Assembly (NCBI GenBank): GCA_002440065.1
Contig: DJRK01000143.1
Coordinates: forward strand, 1 to 6,836
Length of the DNA stretch: 6,836 nucleotides
Direction: 5' to 3'
Source of the DNA: Atopobium sp. UBA6362
Lineage (GTDB): Bacteria; Actinomycetota; Coriobacteriia; Coriobacteriales; Atopobiaceae
This document shows positions 5,124 to 6,836 of the stretch, one piece after another; the first letter of the stretch is position 1, and each line of letters opens with the position of its first letter. The notes beneath the pieces are model-generated. The model saw nothing but the letters and a program-made list of their open reading frames with translations, made no database searches and was not told where the DNA came from. The position numbers and the translations under genes were made by a program.

Positions 5124-5675
5124 CTAACCAATGGTTGCGATCTGGTCGAGCGTGAGCTCAACGGACGTCTCGCGGCCAAAGATGGTAAGAAGCACCTTGA
5201 CCTTGCCGGAATCCGCCATGACCTCGGAGACCTGACCGTCGAAGTCGGCAAGAGGACCATCGACGACCTTGACGGCCTGACCGACCTCAAGGTTGATGGC
5301 GGTGCGCTTAGGCGCAACCTCGGTGGTGGAACGGGTATCGCCGGTGCGACGCATGATTTTGTCGAACTCACTGCGGCGAAGCGGGGTGGGCTTGCCGTCA
5401 AGGCCGACGAAGCCGGTCACGCCGGGGGTGTTGCGAACAACGGCCCAGGAGTTGTCGTCCATCTCCATGCGCACGAGGACGTAGCTCGGGAAGACCTTGG
5501 ACTCTTTGGTCTCGCGCTTACCGCCCTCTTTGAGCTCGGTGACTTCCTCGGTAGGGATCTTGATGTCGACGATCTGATCCTGCAGGCCGTAGATCTCGAT
5601 GCGGTGCTCGAGGTCGGTCTTCACCTTGTTCTCATAGCCGGAATAGGTGTGAACGACGTACCAACGCTTAGCCAT
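5124..5675 (-). CDS. nusG: Transcription termination/antitermination factor NusG
   Basis: NusG binds RNA polymerase beside the beta and beta' subunits and controls elongation, pausing and Rho or ribosome coupling. The 183 residues fit the compact bacterial form. The NGN domain covers about residues 3-105, with WYVVHTYSGYENKVKTDLEH (5-24), KVFPSYVLVRMEMDD (60-74) and TPGVTGFVG (83-91). The KOW domain runs from about 128, with GQAVKVVDGPLADFDGQVSE (132-151) and IFGRETSVELTLDQI near the end. The long N-terminal extension seen in some other actinobacteria is absent. The ATG at 5673-5675 is only three bases after the secE stop, with a G-rich ribosome-binding site (GAGGGGG) overlapping the end of secE, so translation is probably coupled. 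Confidence 0.98.
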   Translation of the reverse strand: MAKRWYVVHTYSGYENKVKTDLEHRIEIYGLQDQIVDIKIPTEEVTELKEGGKRETKESKVFPSYVLVRMEMDDNSWAVVRNTPGVTGFVGLDGKPTPLRRSEFDKIMRRTGDTRSTTEVAPKRTAINLEVGQAVKVVDGPLADFDGQVSEVMADSGKVKVLLTIFGRETSVELTLDQIATIG

Positions 5676-5678
5676 GAC

Positions 5679-6050
5679 TTACCCCCTCAGTCCAGTAAAG
5701 CCCACGAGGGCAGCCACGATGCCGGTGTCGACGAGCCAAATCAGAACGCCAAAGACAACGAGCATGACGATGACGGCCACGGAATAGCTCCTGAGCTCTT
5801 CCTTGGACGGCCACGTCACGCGACGCATCTCGGCCTTGACGTCGCCGAACCAGTTGCCGATGCGCTTGAAGAAGCCGGGCTTCTTGTTCTTCACGGCCTT
5901 GGAGACGGCCTTCGAAGACTCGGCTTTCTTCTCCTCCTTGGCCTGGGAGGCTCCGGCAGGAGCCGAAGCAGCCTGCATGGCTTCGCGACGAGCGCGCTCT
6001 TCGGCGCGTGCCTTGCGGGCGCTCCTCTTTTGACGCTCTTTGTTCGCCAT
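5679..6050 (-). CDS. secE: Preprotein translocase subunit SecE
   Basis: SecE is the small clamp subunit of the SecYEG protein-conducting channel in the cytoplasmic membrane. The 123 residues have a long, charged Ala/Lys/Arg/Glu-rich N-terminal tail (1-57). Next comes the conserved amphipathic region with FFKRIGNWFGDVKAEMRRVT (60-79) and WPSKEEL (80-86), then one membrane segment at about 89-108. This is the single-spanning form found in most Gram-positive bacteria. The tail is compositionally biased and its length varies between species. The ATG has GGGGAG (6059-6064) 8 bases upstream. It is followed directly by nusG with a gap of three bases. Confidence 0.96.
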   Translation of the reverse strand: MANKERQKRSARKARAEERARREAMQAASAPAGASQAKEEKKAESSKAVSKAVKNKKPGFFKRIGNWFGDVKAEMRRVTWPSKEELRSYSVAVIVMLVVFGVLIWLVDTGIVAALVGFTGLRG

Positions 6051-6092
6051 TGGCGCAACTCCCCTAAGAAAAGAAAACTGATGTACATAGAA

Positions 6093-6120
6093 ACCGGCTA
6101 ACCCTTACGGGAAAGCCGGT
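6093..6120 (-). other. Hairpin between trnW and secE
   Basis: On the minus strand ACCGGCT (6114-6120) pairs with AGCCGGT (6093-6099). Inside is CCC-GTAA-GGG, a GNRA tetraloop stem, separated from the outer stem by TT on each side. It is followed by TTTCT, a weak T-run. It could be a partial terminator, or a 3' boundary for tRNA processing. A closely similar core occurs upstream of rplK. Confidence 0.65.
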
Positions 6121-6129
6121 GGTGAAATC

Positions 6130-6205
6130 TGGCAGGCCAGGAAGGACTCGAACCCTCAACAAACGGTTTTGGAGACCGCCGCTCTACCATTGGAGCTACT
6201 GGCCT
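6130..6205 (-). tRNA. trnW: tRNA-Trp (anticodon CCA)
   Basis: The gene folds as a complete cloverleaf. The acceptor stem is AGGCCAG/CTGGCCT (6199-6205 with 6134-6140), the D-arm GCTC/GAGC, and the anticodon stem GCGGT/ACCGT around the loop CTCCAAA with anticodon CCA. The variable loop has five bases, and the T-arm is GAGGG-TTCGAGT-CCTTC. The discriminator is G (6133) and the 3' CCA is encoded (6130-6132). It lies between rpmG and secE on the same strand, so it is probably cut out of a mixed mRNA-tRNA transcript by RNase P and 3' processing. Confidence 0.97.
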
Positions 6206-6213
6206 GTAAATGA

Positions 6214-6240
6214 AGACCCACCGCTAAGTTTAGCGGGTCT
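6214..6240 (-). other. Hairpin spanning the rpmG stop codon
   Basis: On the minus strand, AGACCCGCTAA (read down from base 6240) can pair with TTAGCGGTGGGTCT (ending at 6214), with a three-base bulge. The rpmG TAA lies inside it. TTCATTT follows before the tRNA starts at 6205. It may be a weak terminator or a processing hairpin separating rpmG from trnW. Confidence 0.5.
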
Positions 6241-6379
6241 CCTTGTGGAGCGTGTGCTTACGGCACCAACGGCAGTACTTCTTCAACTCCATACGATCGG
6301 GGTTGTTGGACTTGTTCTTATCCGTGGTGTAGTTGCGGCGCTTGCACTCAGTGCACGCAAGAGTAACCAGAGTACGCAT
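6230..6379 (-). CDS. rpmG: 50S ribosomal protein L33
   Basis: L33 is a small large-subunit protein near the E site. The 49-codon reading frame begins MRTLVTLACTECKRRNYTTD and ends CRWCRKHTLHKETR. It has two CxxC pairs (C9/C12 and C36/C39), so this is the zinc-binding form. The internal KNKSNNPDRMELKKY is typical of the family. The ATG at 6377-6379 follows AGGAGG (6384-6389) by only four bases, a short but workable spacing. It is the first gene after the promoter at 6437-6466 and is followed by trnW, secE and nusG, a common Gram-positive arrangement. Confidence 0.97.
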   Translation of the reverse strand: MRTLVTLACTECKRRNYTTDKNKSNNPDRMELKKYCRWCRKHTLHKETR

Positions 6380-6436
6380 GAATCCTCCTGAACACGTAGT
6401 CAGGCCCGAGACTTATTCGGACTGACGCGGTGGTAA

Positions 6437-6466
6437 ACATTACCGTAGGACGGGTTTTGCTGTCAA
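6437..6466 (-). promoter_or_regulatory. Promoter of the rpmG-trnW-secE-nusG unit
   Basis: A perfect TTGACA (6461-6466) is followed after 18 bases by TAATGT (6437-6442). The -10 lies in a short inverted repeat, GGTAA-TGT-TTACC. Transcription would start near 6430 and leave about 50 bases of leader before rpmG. It lies downstream of the tuf terminator, as expected. This is the best promoter match in the window. Confidence 0.7.
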
Positions 6467-6522
6467 GATGTATCGGGAAGAGATTTCTAGACCACAAAAC
6501 CGCCATAGTCCTGGACTTCGCC

Positions 6523-6560
6523 GCCCGATCCAGAGGACCATGCTGGATTCACGTTCGGGC
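6523..6560 (-). repeat. Imperfect inverted repeat between the tuf terminator and the rpmG promoter
   Basis: ATCCAG (6543-6548) pairs with CTGGAT (6528-6533), and GCCCG (6556-6560) with CGGGC (6523-6527). A seven-base bulge lies on one side and a nine-base loop between the arms. It is located upstream of the -35 box, so it is not part of the rpmG transcript. It may be a binding site or incidental. Confidence 0.4.
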
Positions 6561-6562
6561 AT

Positions 6563-6598
6563 AAAAAGCCCGGCACTCCATTCAGAGTACCGGGCTTT
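6563..6598 (-). terminator. Intrinsic terminator after tuf
   Basis: On the minus strand, AAAGCCCGGTACTC (6585-6598) pairs with GAGTGCCGGGCTTT (6565-6578) across a six-base loop. That is 14 base pairs with one G-U, and the T-run is at 6563-6567. It begins about 19 bases after the tuf stop codon. Confidence 0.93.
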
Positions 6599-6617
6599 GA
6601 GCAAACTAAGAGGTAAT

Positions 6618-6836
6618 TTACTCGATGATGGTCGTCACGCGGCCATCGCCGACGGTGTGGCCACCCTCGCGGATAGCGAACTTGAGGCCCTGCTCCATAG
6701 CGATGGGGTGGATGAGCTCGCAGGTGACGGTGATGTGGTCGCCAGGCATAGCCATCTCAACCTTGTTGCCGTTGGAGTCGGTGAGCTCCTGCACGTCACC
6801 GGTGATGTCGGTGGTGCGGAAGTAGAACTGCGGACG
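6618..6836 (-). CDS. tuf: Elongation factor Tu, C-terminal 72 residues (5' end beyond the window)
   Basis: EF-Tu delivers aminoacyl-tRNA to the ribosome as a GTP complex. Only part of domain 3 is present, beginning RPQFYFRTTDITGDV and continuing with EMAMPGDHITVTCELIHPIA and MEQGLKFAIREGGHTVGDGR. It ends VTTIIE and the stop TAA at 6618-6620. The MPGD, LIHPIAM and FAIREGG(H/R)TVG motifs are diagnostic. The insertion between GDV and EMAMPGD is of the length seen in Gram-positive EF-Tu. It is terminated before the rpmG promoter, so it belongs to a separate transcript, most likely the distal gene of the rpsL-rpsG-fusA-tuf unit, which is not visible here. Confidence 0.97.
   Translation of the reverse strand, partial: RPQFYFRTTDITGDVQELTDSNGNKVEMAMPGDHITVTCELIHPIAMEQGLKFAIREGGHTVGDGRVTTIIE

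Noticed and set aside
6488..6562. A 24-codon minus-strand frame starting MPERESSMVLW between tuf and rpmG
   Set aside because: Its ATG abuts the T-run of the tuf terminator, it lies upstream of the rpmG promoter, and it has no ribosome-binding site or recognisable product.
1..6836. Mobile element, phage gene, CRISPR array or defence system
   Set aside because: All coding space is accounted for by conserved core genes. There are no transposase or integrase frames, no direct-repeat arrays, and no local change in composition suggesting transfer.

Overview
The window is a block of translation and transcription genes, all read on the minus strand. In transcription order it holds the 3' end of tuf (EF-Tu), rpmG (L33), trnW (tRNA-Trp, CCA), secE, nusG, rplK (L11), rplA (L1), rplJ (L10), rplL (L7/L12) and the first 734 codons of rpoB. 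The rpoB coding region runs off the left edge and tuf runs off the right edge. High GC, GC-rich third codon positions, and RpoB and EF-Tu sequences that read like actinobacterial ones point to an actinobacterium. The compact RpoB and the EF-Tu C-terminus fit class Coriobacteriia (Collinsella or Atopobiaceae type). That placement is an inference from remembered sequences, not from a search.

Region by region, from right to left: tuf ends in a strong intrinsic terminator (6563-6598). A promoter with a perfect TTGACA box (6437-6466) then starts the rpmG-trnW-secE-nusG unit. Between trnW and secE, and again between nusG and rplK, lie two related hairpins that share a CCC-GTAA-GGG core. rplK and rplA are separated by three closely spaced hairpins, two of them with classic stable tetraloops. 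The 281 bases between rplA and rplJ hold a long inverted repeat overlapping a promoter, then an L10 autoregulatory leader, then a terminator-like hairpin. rplJ and rplL are 80 bases apart with a small hairpin before the rplL ribosome-binding site. A near-perfect terminator follows rplL. The 320-base gap before rpoB then holds a second promoter candidate inside another inverted repeat.

The genes work together as the core of growth-rate control: L10 and L7/L12 form the ribosomal stalk, L11 and L1 are its 23S neighbours, NusG and RpoB make and pace RNA, and SecE is part of the translocon. L10 probably represses its own mRNA through the leader.

The main oddity is in RpoB. Just after an ordinary rifampicin-resistance region, the near-invariant segment between GPGGL and VRDVH, which corresponds to fork loop 2, is replaced by an unrelated sequence of 16 residues in place of 8. 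The reading frame is intact on both sides. No mobile element, CRISPR array, phage gene or novel gene cluster is visible.
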